This document shows positions 24,586-31,294 of a stretch of DNA of 31,294 nt, piece after piece. Numbering within the stretch: position 1 is the stretch's first letter; every line of letters starts with the position of its first letter. The notes below the pieces were generated by a model. It was not told the origin of the DNA and searched no databases. It was given only the letters and a program-made list of their open reading frames with translations. The stretch comes from Sphingomonas sp. UBA1000. Its GTDB lineage: Bacteria > Pseudomonadota > Alphaproteobacteria > Sphingomonadales > Sphingomonadaceae. Made by a program: the position numbers and the translations under genes. The stretch lies in NCBI GenBank assembly GCA_002291855.1, contig DBAW01000177.1:1-31294 (forward strand). Direction: 5' to 3'.

Positions 24586-26588
24586 ACAGAGCCAAGGGCC
24601 GCCGCGGTCCGGCCCGCCCGTCCCGGTCCGCCGCGCGCCAGCGCCCGGCCGACCGCGCGTTCGAGCGCGCCGATGGTGAAGGGTTTGCGCAGCACCTCAT
24701 GCCCGGCAAAGGCATCATTGCCGCCGGCATCGCCGGCATAGCCGGTGACGAACAGCACCGCGACCTCAGGGTGGCGCGGGTGCAGCCGCGCGATCAGTTC
24801 CGGCCCGGTCAGGCGCGGCATCACGACATCGCTGATCACCAGCCGGATATCGGGATGATCGGCCATCAGCGCCTCGGCCCGTTCGGGGTCGGGGCAGGGA
24901 ACCGGATCATGGCCGAGTTCGGTCAGCGCCTCGGTGGTCGCGGCGAGCACGCGCGGATCATCCTCGACCACAAGGATGCGGGCGGGCGGTGTCGGCGCGT
25001 CAGTTGCCGCCCGCTCCGGCTCGGCGGCGGCGGGTGCGGCAATGGCGGCGGCATGGTGGCGCGGCAGCAACAGCGTGACGGTGGTGCCCCGGCCGGGGGC
25101 GGAGTCGATCAGCACCTCGCCGCCCGACTGGCCGACAAAGCCGAACACCTGGCTGAGGCCAAGCCCGGTGCCCTTGCCGACCGGCTTGGTGGTGAAGAAC
25201 GGCTCGAACACCCGCTCCAGCACCGCAGCGTCCATCCCGCAGCCGGTGTCCGACACGGTGATCGCGACATGGTCCCCGGCGGGCAGCGTCCCGGCCTCGC
25301 CCGCCTGAAGGCGGCGCTGTGCCGTGGCGATGGTGACCGTGCCTTCGCCGTCCATCGCGTCGCGCGCATTGACCGCAAGGTTGAGCAGCGCATTTTCCAG
25401 CTGCTGCCGGTCGACCCAGACCAGCCAGTCGCCGCCGTCAAAGCCGGTCTCGACGCGGATGCGTTCGCCAAGCGTGCGGTCGAGCAGTTCGGTCATGCCG
25501 GCGATCAGCGCATCGGCGGAGATCGCCTCGGGCAGCAGCGGTTCGGCGCGCGCAAAGGCGAGCAGCCGGCGGGTGAGCGCGGCGGCGCGGCGTGCCCCGT
25601 CCATCGCATTGTCGATATGGCGCAGCGCATCCTGTGGCCGGTCGGCGGCGCGGCGGCGCGCCAGCTCCAGCCCGCCCAGCACCACGGCGAGCATATTGTT
25701 GAAATCATGCGCGATGCCGCCGGTCAGCTGGCCGACCGCGTCCATTTTCTGCACCTGACGCAGCTGCGCCTCGGCCGCCTCGCGCTCGGCCGCCTCGGCG
25801 CGCAGCGCGGCATTGGCGTCGCGCAGCTCGGCGGTGCGCGCGGCGACCGCCGCTTCCAGCTCGTCGGCCCGCCGGGCTTCGTCCTCCGCCTCGCGCCGCG
25901 CAAGGCGACGCTGCGTCATTTCCTGGATCGCGGCATAGGCGAGGATGATCGCCCCCATCACCACCACCGCGCCGAACAGCGACAGGATGCGCGCCAGCCG
26001 GTTCGACCGTTCGACCGAGCGCGCGGCCGCGCCGCTGCGCTTGATCAGCAGGTCGCGCTCGGCGGTGATGATCGCCTCCATCGTGTCGGCGAGTTCGGTG
26101 ACGCTTTTCGACTGGCCGGCCTGGAAATAGCGGCCGAGCGCGTTCCAGCCCTGATTGTAATTGGTGCGCAGCGCGACCTCGGCCAGCTGCTCGCCGCGCA
26201 GCGCGTAGATCGTCTGCAACCGGTCGACCAGCCGCAGCTGCGCCGGATTGTCGCCCACGATGCGCCGCAGCCGGGTCAACAGCGTCCCCGCCCTTCGCCA
26301 CTGGTCGAAATAATAGCGCCCGGTCTGCGCGTCGCCGCTGACCACATAGCGGCCAAGCGCCGCTTCGGACCGGGTCATCGTCGCTTCCAGCGTGCGGGCG
26401 AGGTTCATCACCTCGAAACTGTGGCGCTGGGCCTTGAGCGCGGCGTCGCGTTCGGCATTGGAGGCGGACACCATGCCGATCAGCACGATCAGGGCGAGCG
26501 CGGCGACGAGCGCAAATCCCGCCACCAGCCCGCGGCGCAGGCCGGTCGGGTCGCGGTCGCCGTCCTGCGGCAGCGGGGGATCAGCCAT
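24579..26588 (-). CDS. Hybrid sensor histidine kinase with CHASE3-like sensor and C-terminal receiver
   Basis: This is an inner-membrane protein of about 669 residues. TM1 is near 19-42. A periplasmic helical domain of CHASE3 type spans about 45-195 and TM2 about 200-222. A coiled coil (about 225-282, rich in Arg, Glu and Ala) leads to HisKA with H294 in GQLTGGIAHDFNN. The HATPase domain has NLAVNARDAM, DTGCGM and GKGTGLGL. The C-terminal receiver (about 537-655) has EDD, phospho-acceptor D587 in LVISDVVMPRLTG, and KPF. The ATG at 26588 is preferred over a GTG two codons upstream. It lies 57 bases after spt on the same strand, and no separate output regulator is adjacent. Its stop falls inside repeat copy C. 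Confidence 0.92.
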   Translation of the reverse strand: MADPPLPQDGDRDPTGLRRGLVAGFALVAALALIVLIGMVSASNAERDAALKAQRHSFEVMNLARTLEATMTRSEAALGRYVVSGDAQTGRYYFDQWRRAGTLLTRLRRIVGDNPAQLRLVDRLQTIYALRGEQLAEVALRTNYNQGWNALGRYFQAGQSKSVTELADTMEAIITAERDLLIKRSGAAARSVERSNRLARILSLFGAVVVMGAIILAYAAIQEMTQRRLARREAEDEARRADELEAAVAARTAELRDANAALRAEAAEREAAEAQLRQVQKMDAVGQLTGGIAHDFNNMLAVVLGGLELARRRAADRPQDALRHIDNAMDGARRAAALTRRLLAFARAEPLLPEAISADALIAGMTELLDRTLGERIRVETGFDGGDWLVWVDRQQLENALLNLAVNARDAMDGEGTVTIATAQRRLQAGEAGTLPAGDHVAITVSDTGCGMDAAVLERVFEPFFTTKPVGKGTGLGLSQVFGFVGQSGGEVLIDSAPGRGTTVTLLLPRHHAAAIAAPAAAEPERAATDAPTPPARILVVEDDPRVLAATTEALTELGHDPVPCPDPERAEALMADHPDIRLVISDVVMPRLTGPELIARLHPRHPEVAVLFVTGYAGDAGGNDAFAGHEVLRKPFTIGALERAVGRALARGGPGRAGRTAAALGSVG

Positions 26589-26645
26589 GGCCACGCCCGC
26601 GCAGCAAAGCGCGGATGCGCCGACAAGTCCAGCCGGTTCGGCGCG

Positions 26646-27890
26646 TCAGGCGATCGCACCCACCGCGCGGCCGGCGGCGGCGAACATGCCGAGCACCCGG
26701 TCCAGCTGTTCGCGGCTATGCTCGGCGCACAGCGAGCAGCGCAGCAGGAACATGCCCGCCGGGGTCGCCGGCGGCCGCGCCATGTTCACATAGACGCCCT
26801 GTTCGAGCAGCGCCTGCCACATGCCGACCGCTTCTTCCTGGCTGGGCAGAATGACGGCGATGATCGCGGATTCGGGCGTTTCGGTGCCAAGCTTGAACCC
26901 CAGCGCCTTCAGCCCGCCATGCAGGTGCCGGGCATTGTCCCACAGCCGCTGCCGCTTGTCGTGCGCGTGCATCAGCTTGGTGATCGAGGCCGCCGCCGTC
27001 GCCACCACCGAGGGGGGCAGCGAGGCGGTGAAGATATAGGGGCGGCAGGCCAGCCGCACCGCCTCGAACTTCGGATGGTTGGACACGCAGAAGCCGCCGA
27101 CCGTGCCGACCGACTTGGAAAATGTGCCGACGATGAAGTCGACATCGGCGTCCAGCCCCTGGTCTTCATAGACGCCGCGGCCATGCGCGCCGAAAAAGCC
27201 CATCGAATGCGCTTCGTCGACCAGCACCATCGCGCCATGCTTCTTGGCGACGGCGACCATTTCCTTGAGCGGCGCGATGTCGCCGAGCATCGAATAGACG
27301 CCTTCAAGGACGACGAGCTTGCCCGGCTCGGCCGGCAGGCGGCCAAGCCGTTTGTCCAGATCCTCGACCGAGTTGTGGCGGAAGCGGACGATTTCCGCAT
27401 TGCCCATCGAACAGCCGTCATAGATCGACGCATGGCTGTCGGCATCGAGGATGATGTAATCGCCCTTGCCGGCGAGCGTCGAGATGATGCCGAGATTGGC
27501 CTGATAGCCGGTCGAGAACACGATCGCGCCGGTCATGCCGTAGAAATCGCGCAGCGCCTGTTCGGCGGCCATATGGTCGCGGAACGTGCCGTTCAGCATC
27601 CGGCTGCCATTGGTCCCCGATCCGAACTGATCGAGCGCCGCCTTACCGGCGGCGATGACGTCGGGATCGAACGTCATGCCCATATAGTTATAGGTGCCGA
27701 GCAGGATCGTCTCGCGCCCCTTGATCACCGCCTGGGTGGGCGAGCGGACCTCGTCCATCACGATGGCGAACGGATCGGTGACGCCCGAATCGAGCAGCGC
27801 CTTGCGCTCGGCGATCAGGCCGTCGAATTTCGACATCAGGTCGCGCGCGGGGGCCTGCGCCCCGGCGATCATCGCATCGGCCTCAGCCAT
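26646..27890 (-). CDS. spt: Serine palmitoyltransferase
   Basis: This soluble PLP enzyme of the alpha-oxoamine synthase family condenses L-serine with a palmitoyl thioester to 3-ketodihydrosphingosine, the first step of sphingolipid synthesis. The 414-residue protein is very close to the Sphingomonas paucimobilis enzyme. PLP-stacking H153 (DSHASIYDG), D225 and H228 (VDEAHSMGFFG) and Schiff-base K259 (GTFSKSVGTVGG) fall at a constant six-residue offset from H159, D231, H234 and K265 there. The C-terminal VNMARPPATPAG carries the substrate-carboxylate Arg. The start at 27890 has AAGGA eight bases upstream; an ATG at 27899 is possible. It overlaps the acp stop by eight bases. Confidence 0.97.
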   Translation of the reverse strand: MAEADAMIAGAQAPARDLMSKFDGLIAERKALLDSGVTDPFAIVMDEVRSPTQAVIKGRETILLGTYNYMGMTFDPDVIAAGKAALDQFGSGTNGSRMLNGTFRDHMAAEQALRDFYGMTGAIVFSTGYQANLGIISTLAGKGDYIILDADSHASIYDGCSMGNAEIVRFRHNSVEDLDKRLGRLPAEPGKLVVLEGVYSMLGDIAPLKEMVAVAKKHGAMVLVDEAHSMGFFGAHGRGVYEDQGLDADVDFIVGTFSKSVGTVGGFCVSNHPKFEAVRLACRPYIFTASLPPSVVATAAASITKLMHAHDKRQRLWDNARHLHGGLKALGFKLGTETPESAIIAVILPSQEEAVGMWQALLEQGVYVNMARPPATPAGMFLLRCSLCAEHSREQLDRVLGMFAAAGRAVGAIA

Positions 27891-28137
27891 TGCCGCCATC
27901 CTTCAGCTTGGCGACCGCATCGACCAGCTGGCCGAGGGTTTCGATTTCCGCCTGCATGTTCATCGTGATGATGATGTCGAACTCGTCCTCGATCGCGGCG
28001 ACGAAATCCATCACCGTCAGGCTGTCCCATTCAAGGTCGCCGGCGAAGGTGATGCCTTCGGCCAGGGCGATGCCCTTTTTGTTGAACGGCTCGATCAGGC
28101 GGGTGACGGTGTCGAGGATCTGCTGACGGTCGGACAT
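27883..28137 (-). CDS. Acyl carrier protein of the sphingolipid pathway
   Basis: This is an 84-residue acidic ACP. The phosphopantetheine site is S39 in LEWDSLTVMDF, with a four-helix ACP pattern around it. AGGA stands nine bases before the ATG. It is not the housekeeping AcpP, which has DSLDTVE at this site. Its overlap with spt, and the known bacterial sphingolipid loci (Caulobacter, sphingomonads) in which a dedicated ACP precedes spt, indicate that it delivers the long acyl chain to serine palmitoyltransferase. An ACP-loading synthetase is not in the window. Confidence 0.92.
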   Translation of the reverse strand: MSDRQQILDTVTRLIEPFNKKGIALAEGITFAGDLEWDSLTVMDFVAAIEDEFDIIITMNMQAEIETLGQLVDAVAKLKDGGNG

Positions 28138-28215
28138 GATGCGTTCCTAGGGTGTTTGGTCGCCGCTTGCCAAGCGATTGCGGCTGAAGGGTGGCAGCGA
28201 TGCGGCGCGGCGGCG

Positions 28216-29142
28216 CTACAGCCAGCCCGATGCGCGATAGGCGATGGCAGTCGCCTTCAGCCCGGCATGGGTGACGATGTGCGGCCGCCACAGTTCGGCC
28301 GGGGGGCGGCGGTCGGCGGCGGCCACCCAGTCGGGATGGCAGAAATAGCCGACCCGGTCGGGGGTGAGCTTGGCCTTGCGTCCGCGCACCAGCCGGTCGA
28401 TCCGCGCCCCGGCCGCGAGGATCGGGCGCGGCAGGCCGAGCGTGCGCACCCGCCGCCGCCCGACCGCGACGCCGATCGCCTCGGCAAATTCGCGGTGGCT
28501 CCAGCCCGGTTCGCGGCCATCATCGGGCTCGTAAATCTGGGCGAGGCTGTCGTCCGCGCCGACGAGCGTCAGCAGCAGCCGGCTGAGATCGCTGACCTCG
28601 ATCACCGAAATCCGCCCGGCGGGCGGCAGCAGCACCAGCCCGCGCCGCGCCCAGCGGAACAGCTCGAGCGTTTCGCGGTCGCCGGGGCCATAGATGGCGG
28701 GCGGGCGCACCACCGTCCAGTCCAGCCCCGATGCACCGACCACCTGTTCGGACCGCGCCTTGGACCAGCCATAGTCCGACAGATCGGGCGCGCGCGCGGC
28801 AAGCGAGCTGACATGGATGAAGCGGCGCACCCCGGCGGCGCGCGCGGCCTCGACCATGTTGAGCGTGCCGGCGACATTGGCCTCGGCAAAGGCGTCGCGC
28901 GACGGTGCGTTGATCGCCCCGGCGACATGGATGACGGCATCGGCCCCCTCGACCAGCCGGGCGAGGCTGTCGGGCTGGTCGAGCGCGCCGTCGATCCAGC
29001 GGATGCGGCCATGGCTGGCCTGAGGGCGGCGGGTGAGCGCACGCACGACATGGCCGCGCATCACCGCATGGCGGACGAGCGTTGCGCCGACAAAGCCGGT
29101 CCCGCCGGTGATGGCGAGGGTGGGAAGCGGGGTCTTGGTCAT
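28216..29142 (-). CDS. cerR: NAD(P)-dependent epimerase/dehydratase-like reductase, CerR type
   Basis: This is an extended short-chain dehydrogenase of 308 residues. The Rossmann motif is ITGGTGFVGA (11-20), the catalytic Ser lies in HVSSLAAR (112-113), and Y124 and K128 in YGWSK form the YxxxK pair. VRPPAIYGPGDRE is a family mark. In Caulobacter, CerR is the bacterial ceramide-synthesis reductase, an epimerase/dehydratase-like protein encoded beside spt and acp; the same order here supports that role, reduction of the 3-keto group. The symbol rests on family plus context. A different reductase role, for example on a nucleotide sugar, is less likely. It follows proB by only four bases. Confidence 0.82.
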   Translation of the reverse strand: MTKTPLPTLAITGGTGFVGATLVRHAVMRGHVVRALTRRPQASHGRIRWIDGALDQPDSLARLVEGADAVIHVAGAINAPSRDAFAEANVAGTLNMVEAARAAGVRRFIHVSSLAARAPDLSDYGWSKARSEQVVGASGLDWTVVRPPAIYGPGDRETLELFRWARRGLVLLPPAGRISVIEVSDLSRLLLTLVGADDSLAQIYEPDDGREPGWSHREFAEAIGVAVGRRRVRTLGLPRPILAAGARIDRLVRGRKAKLTPDRVGYFCHPDWVAAADRRPPAELWRPHIVTHAGLKATAIAYRASGWL

Positions 29143-29146
29143 GGGT

Positions 29147-30253
29147 TCAGACGATCAGCACCAGATGGTCGCGGTGGACAAGCGCCGCGCGCGGGGCATG
29201 GCCCAGCCGTCCAGCCTGCTCGTCCGACCGCAGCCCGAGGATGCGCAGCGCATCGGCCGCATCATATTCGCTGAGGCCGCGCGCAATCGCGCGCCCGTCA
29301 TGCACGATGTCGACCACATCGCCGCGCCGGAACGCACCTTCGGCCGCCACCGCGCCGGGCGCGAGCAGGCTGCCGCCGGCCCGAAGCGCCGCCGCAGCGC
29401 CGGCATCGATGGTGATCCGCCCGGCAACCGTCAAGCGCCCGGCCAGCCATGCCTTGCGCGCGCCGGCGCCGCTTTCGGCCTCGAACAGCGTGCCAAGCCC
29501 GGTCCGCCGCCAGTGCGCGAGCGGATGGTCGCGCTGGCCCGAGGCGATGGCGAGGGGGATGCCCGCGGCGGCGGCGATGCGCGCGGCCGCCAGCTTGGCG
29601 CGCATCCCGCCGCTGCCCATGCCCGATCCGCTGTCGCTGCCGGCCATCGCCAGCACATCGTCATCGACCCGCGCCACCCGCGCGACCAAAATCGCGCCGG
29701 GGGTGGCGGGCGGCCGGTCATACAGCCCGTCGACATCGGACAGCAGCAGCACCAGCCCGGCCTGTGCCGCCTGGCCGATCCGCGCCGCCAGCCGGTCATT
29801 GTCGCCGAAGCGAATCTCGGCGGTGGCCACGCTGTCATTCTCGTTGATCACCGGCACGACGCCGAGCGCGAGCAGCCGGCCGAGCGTTGCACTGGCGTTC
29901 AGATAGCGCCTGCGATCCTCCAGATCGTCGAGCGTGACCAGCATCTGCGCGGCGGTGATGCCGTGCAGCCCGAGCAGCTCCGCCCACAGCGCGGACAGCA
30001 GCACCTGGCCCGTCGCGGCCGCCGCCTGCGCATCCTCAAGGCTCGCCCGGCCGCCCTTGGGCAGGCCCAGCCGCCGCGCACCGAGCGCGATCGCGCCCGA
30101 TGACACGACCACCACCTCACGCCCTTCTGCGCGTTCGGCGGCGATGTCCGCGACCAATGTCGCCAGCCAGTCGCGCCGCAGCGCGCCGTCGGGCGCGACC
30201 AGCAGCGACGAGCCGACCTTGACGATTAGCCGGTGGGAGGCGGGGGCGGCCAT
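29147..30253 (-). CDS. proB: Glutamate 5-kinase
   Basis: ProB performs the first step of proline synthesis, phosphorylating glutamate with ATP; it is feedback-inhibited by proline in the family. The 368-residue protein has an amino-acid kinase domain (LIVKVGSSLL at the N-terminus, VVVVSSGAIALG, VPVINENDSVAT, DVDGLYDRPP, GMGSGGMRAKL). A C-terminal PUA domain (about 275-360) contains ITIDAGAAAALRAGGSLL. The start at 30253 was chosen because the family begins just before the LIVKVGSS strand. It is 13 bases downstream of obgE, as is common in alphaproteobacteria, and cerR begins four bases after its stop. Confidence 0.95.
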   Translation of the reverse strand: MAAPASHRLIVKVGSSLLVAPDGALRRDWLATLVADIAAERAEGREVVVVSSGAIALGARRLGLPKGGRASLEDAQAAAATGQVLLSALWAELLGLHGITAAQMLVTLDDLEDRRRYLNASATLGRLLALGVVPVINENDSVATAEIRFGDNDRLAARIGQAAQAGLVLLLSDVDGLYDRPPATPGAILVARVARVDDDVLAMAGSDSGSGMGSGGMRAKLAAARIAAAAGIPLAIASGQRDHPLAHWRRTGLGTLFEAESGAGARKAWLAGRLTVAGRITIDAGAAAALRAGGSLLAPGAVAAEGAFRRGDVVDIVHDGRAIARGLSEYDAADALRILGLRSDEQAGRLGHAPRAALVHRDHLVLIV

Positions 30254-30266
30254 GACCGGGCCGGGG

Positions 30267-31294
30267 TCAGAGTGGCGACCAGGGGCGGTCCCCGTCCGCC
30301 GCAGAACCGTCCGTGGCAGGATCGGCCGCGCCACTGGCCGATGCCGCGCCGGTTTCGGGGAGCGGCCCCAGCGCCTCGACCAGCCGGTCGAGCACCGCTT
30401 CCAGCCCCTGGCCGGTCGCGCCCGACAGCGGCAGGACAAGCGCATTGCTCGCCGCGCGCAGCTCGTCACCGATGGCGGTGGTCAGTTCCTCGTCGAGCAG
30501 ATCGCATTTGTTGAGCGCGATCACCTCGGGCTTGTCCTCCAGCCCCGCGCCATAGCGCGCCAGCTCGGTCCGCACCGTTTCCCACGCCTCGACCGGATCC
30601 TCGCCATGCGCGTCGACCAGATGCAGCAGCACCCGGCAGCGCTCGATATGGCCGAGGAAGCGGTCGCCGATCCCGGCCCCTTCGCCCATGCCCTCGACCA
30701 GCCCGGGAATGTCGGCGAGCACGAACTCGCGCCCCTTGTGGCTGACCACGCCCAGCTGCGGGCGCAGCGTGGTGAAGGCATAATCGCCGACCTTGGCCTT
30801 GGCGTTGGTGACGAGGTTGATGAAGGTCGATTTGCCGGCATTGGGCATGCCGACCAGCCCGACATCGGCGAGCAGCTTGAGCCGCAGCCACACCCACATT
30901 TCCTCGCCGGGAAAGCCCTTGCCATGCTGGCGCGGCGCGCGGTTGGTGGAGCTTTTGAACGCGGCATTGCCCTTGCCGCCATCGCCGCCGCGCAGCAGCA
31001 CGAGGCGCTGGCCGGGGGCGGTGAAATCGGCAAGGACATGTTCCTTGTCGTCGCTCAGCACCTGGGTGCCGACCGGCACCCTGATCACCAGATCGTCGCC
31101 GCCCGCGCCGGTGCGGTTGGAGCCCGAGCCGCCATTGCCGCGCTGCGCCCGGAAATGCTGGGTGTAGCGGAAATCGATGAGCGTATTGAGCCCGGCAATG
31201 GCTTCGAACACGATGTCGCCGCCCTTGCCGCCGTCGCCGCCATCGGGACCGCCATATTCGATGAATTTTTCGCGCCGGAAGCTCACCGCGCCCG
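30267..31294 (-). CDS. obgE: GTPase ObgE/CgtA (5' end beyond the window)
   Basis: ObgE is an essential ribosome-associated GTPase acting in large-subunit assembly and stress control. The frame runs off the right edge; the visible part begins within the glycine-rich Obg domain (GAVSFRREKFIEYGGPDGG), so about 20 N-terminal residues are missing. The Gly-rich helices GGDGGKGG, GGSGSNRTGAGG and LLRGGDGGKGNAAF are seen. The G domain has G1 GMPNAGKST, switch II DIPGLVEGMGEGAGIG, NKCD and SGATG. The short C-terminal tail is Ala- and Asp-rich. An internal GTG at 31286 is not the start. Confidence 0.96.
   Translation of the reverse strand, partial: GAVSFRREKFIEYGGPDGGDGGKGGDIVFEAIAGLNTLIDFRYTQHFRAQRGNGGSGSNRTGAGGDDLVIRVPVGTQVLSDDKEHVLADFTAPGQRLVLLRGGDGGKGNAAFKSSTNRAPRQHGKGFPGEEMWVWLRLKLLADVGLVGMPNAGKSTFINLVTNAKAKVGDYAFTTLRPQLGVVSHKGREFVLADIPGLVEGMGEGAGIGDRFLGHIERCRVLLHLVDAHGEDPVEAWETVRTELARYGAGLEDKPEVIALNKCDLLDEELTTAIGDELRAASNALVLPLSGATGQGLEAVLDRLVEALGPLPETGAASASGAADPATDGSAADGDRPWSPL

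Noticed and set aside
24390..27968. Plus-strand open frame of about 1190 codons across the histidine kinase and spt genes
   Set aside because: It runs antisense to two secure genes and shows only low-complexity Arg, Gly and His-rich sequence. This is a GC-content artefact.
31284..31286. GTG as the obgE start
   Set aside because: It codes for Val inside the conserved GAVSFRREKF stretch; the true start lies beyond the window edge.

Overview
The window is about 31 kb of GC-rich, tightly packed chromosome from an alphaproteobacterium, almost certainly a sphingomonad (Sphingomonas or a close relative). The best evidence is a serine palmitoyltransferase whose active-site residues line up at a constant offset with the Sphingomonas paucimobilis enzyme. 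An Oar-type TonB-dependent receptor, an OprP-type porin and a 41-residue zinc-free bL36 fit this. I see no tRNA, rRNA, CRISPR array, insertion sequence or phage gene, and no gene-free stretch longer than 300 bases.

Layout. 90-2423 (minus): gpmA, then purE-purK with overlapping start and stop. 2507-4257 (minus): a DUF4136 lipoprotein and an Nna1-type M14 carboxypeptidase. 4440-5180 (plus): rpmJ (bL36) and a HAD hydrolase, converging on queG (5240-6430, minus). 6692-10009 (plus): a large TonB-dependent receptor followed by a strong terminator. 10188-10799 (minus): an HD-domain protein whose 3' end lies inside a repeat hairpin. 10934-12828 (plus): a LytS/LytTR two-component pair. 12859-14451 (plus): a PEP-mutase/isocitrate-lyase family enzyme and exonuclease III. 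14474-15583 (minus): a membrane fatty acid desaturase, divergent from a GNAT-like YghO-type gene (15730-16893). 16921-22032 (minus): lptF-lptG-flippase-porin, with the first three genes overlapping. 22177-24535 (plus): a DUF2141 exported protein, a DAGK-family lipid kinase and a protein resembling mitochondrial Tam41 (CDP-diacylglycerol synthase). 24579-29142 (minus): cerR-acp-spt, the sphingolipid core, followed by a hybrid histidine kinase. 29147-31294 (minus): obgE (5' end beyond the window) and proB.

Much of the right half concerns the cell envelope: sphingoid base synthesis (spt, acp, cerR), lipid phosphorylation and probable CDP activation (lipid kinase plus Tam41-like protein), lipid export (LptFG, flippase), a porin and a desaturase. 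The most interesting candidate system is the lipid kinase/Tam41-like pair. It would convert a lipid alcohol to its phosphate and then to a CDP-lipid, and it lies about 2 kb from the sphingolipid genes.

A second theme is a family of intergenic palindromes with GCATTTTC/GAAAATGC arms, present in three copies near 5.2, 10.15 and 24.55 kb. All lie at 3' ends of genes, and they appear to have supplied or altered the last codons of several reading frames.
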